This document shows positions 40,388-40,944 of a stretch of 40,944 nt of DNA, in pieces (position 1 is the stretch's first letter; every line of letters starts with the position of its first letter). The notes under the pieces are model-generated. The model had not been told where the DNA came from. It made no database searches and saw nothing but the letters and a program-made list of their open reading frames with translations. This stretch comes from DATKPE01 sp033854175. Lineage in GTDB: Bacteria > Bacteroidota > Ignavibacteria > UBA10030 > SZUA-254. The stretch covers positions 1 to 40,944 of the forward strand of contig JAWOKN010000014.1 of assembly GCA_033854175.1 (NCBI GenBank). Reading direction: 5' to 3'. Made by a program: the position numbers and the translations under genes.

Positions 40388-40672
40388 ATGAAAATTAAGC
40401 CATTGGGCGACCGGGTTGTCATTCAACCCTCGGCCGCTGAAGAGAAAACCAAGGGGGGAATTTTCCTTCCTGATACCGCCAAGGAGAAGCCGGTCGTTGG
40501 CGAAATCGTCGCTGTCGGTCCTGGAAAAATCAGCGACGAGGGAAAACACATTCCCATGGAATTGAAGGTTGGGGATAAGGTTCTGTACGGGAAATACTCC
40601 GGGACCGAGGTCACGATTGAGGGTCAGGAATACCTCATCATGCGTGAGAGCGATATTTTCGCGATCGTTTAG
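40388..40672 (+). CDS. groES: Co-chaperonin GroES
   Basis: A 94-residue 10-kDa chaperonin lid. MKIKPLGDRVVIQP is the canonical start, EKTKGGIFLPDTAKEKP is the mobile loop that docks on GroEL, and VLYGKYSGTEVTIEGQEYLI and MRESDIFAIV complete the beta-barrel. GAGGAG lies upstream of the ATG. groEL follows after 52 nt. Confidence 0.98.
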   Translation: MKIKPLGDRVVIQPSAAEEKTKGGIFLPDTAKEKPVVGEIVAVGPGKISDEGKHIPMELKVGDKVLYGKYSGTEVTIEGQEYLIMRESDIFAIV

Positions 40673-40724
40673 TCCATGGTTACCCGACGAGATCAATAAA
40701 ATTAGGAAGGAAAGGATTACTGAT

Positions 40725-40944
40725 ATGTCAGCAAAGATCATCACATACAGCGCGGATGCACGGAGCGCGCTGAAGAAGGGCGTGGATAAACTGGCCGATG
40801 CGGTGAAAGCCACCCTTGGGCCGAAGGGACGCAATGTCGTCATCGACAAGAAGTTCGGCGCGCCGACGGTGACAAAGGACGGGGTGACGGTGGCGAAGGA
40901 AATCGAGCTGGAAGATCCGATGGAGAATATGGGCGCACAGATGG
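40725..40944 (+). CDS. groEL: Chaperonin GroEL, N-terminal 73 codons (runs off window)
   Basis: The ATG at 40725 follows a purine-rich ribosome site (AGGAAGGAAAGGA). The visible part has ARSALKKGVDKLADAVK, then TLGPKGRNVVIDKKFG and TKDGVTVAKEIELEDP, the equatorial-domain ATP-binding region of the 60-kDa chaperonin. The remaining ~470 codons are beyond base 40944. Confidence 0.97.
   Translation, partial: MSAKIITYSADARSALKKGVDKLADAVKATLGPKGRNVVIDKKFGAPTVTKDGVTVAKEIELEDPMENMGAQM

Overview
This 40.9 kb window reads as ordinary bacterial chromosome with moderately high G+C. I found no phage, transposon, CRISPR array, rRNA or tRNA. The best lineage clue is a secreted subtilase (35132-38299, minus strand) that ends in a type IX secretion sorting domain of the QNFPNPFNP type. 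The second clue is a recurring promoter pattern, TTG - 19 to 21 nt (mostly 20) - TAnnTTTG-like, which resembles the -33/-7 promoters of Bacteroidota. Together these suggest a Bacteroidota / Ignavibacteria-Chlorobi (FCB group) organism. That placement is inference.

Layout from left to right: (1) the 3' part of a TPR protein, then about 580 nt without a gene that holds several hairpins. (2) A lone receiver protein and an NtrC-type sigma-54 activator (2082-3810) whose sigma-54 contact motif is GAFTNA, not GAFTGA. (3) Glutaryl-CoA dehydrogenase, then a tightly packed plus-strand run: guaB, an M24 Xaa-Pro peptidase, a glycosyltransferase, purD, an NDP-sugar epimerase and meaB. The last four are joined by ATGA overlaps. 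(4) A second acyl-CoA operon (12272-17210): short-chain-type acyl-CoA dehydrogenase, an MCC-beta-like carboxyltransferase, an uncharacterised exported protein and a second NtrC-type activator. (5) A minus-strand housekeeping operon, ptsN-like / hisS / lgt / glutaredoxin-like / 2-TM protein / rlmB (read from 21196 down to 17244). (6) A minus-strand operon of larB, cystathionine beta-synthase and a cystathionine gamma-lyase/synthase, i.e. reverse transsulfuration led by a nickel-pincer-cofactor gene. (7) A divergent plus-strand run: plsY-like, split transketolase, htrA, purB, an aldehyde dehydrogenase and lysine 6-aminotransferase (lat), closed by a strong terminator. (8) A minus-strand glycosyltransferase and the large T9SS protease. 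(9) nadE, rsmI, groES and the first 73 codons of groEL.

Metabolically, lat, the aldehyde dehydrogenase and glutaryl-CoA dehydrogenase are steps of lysine catabolism through 2-aminoadipate and glutaryl-CoA. The acyl-CoA dehydrogenase, carboxyltransferase and MeaB fit acyl-CoA / branched-chain degradation. guaB, purD and purB are purine genes.

I did not see a clearly new multi-gene system. The most rewarding leads are the uncharacterised exported protein at 15091-15840, the larB-transsulfuration operon, the GAFTNA activator, the long leader of lat, and the promoter family, which can be tested directly.
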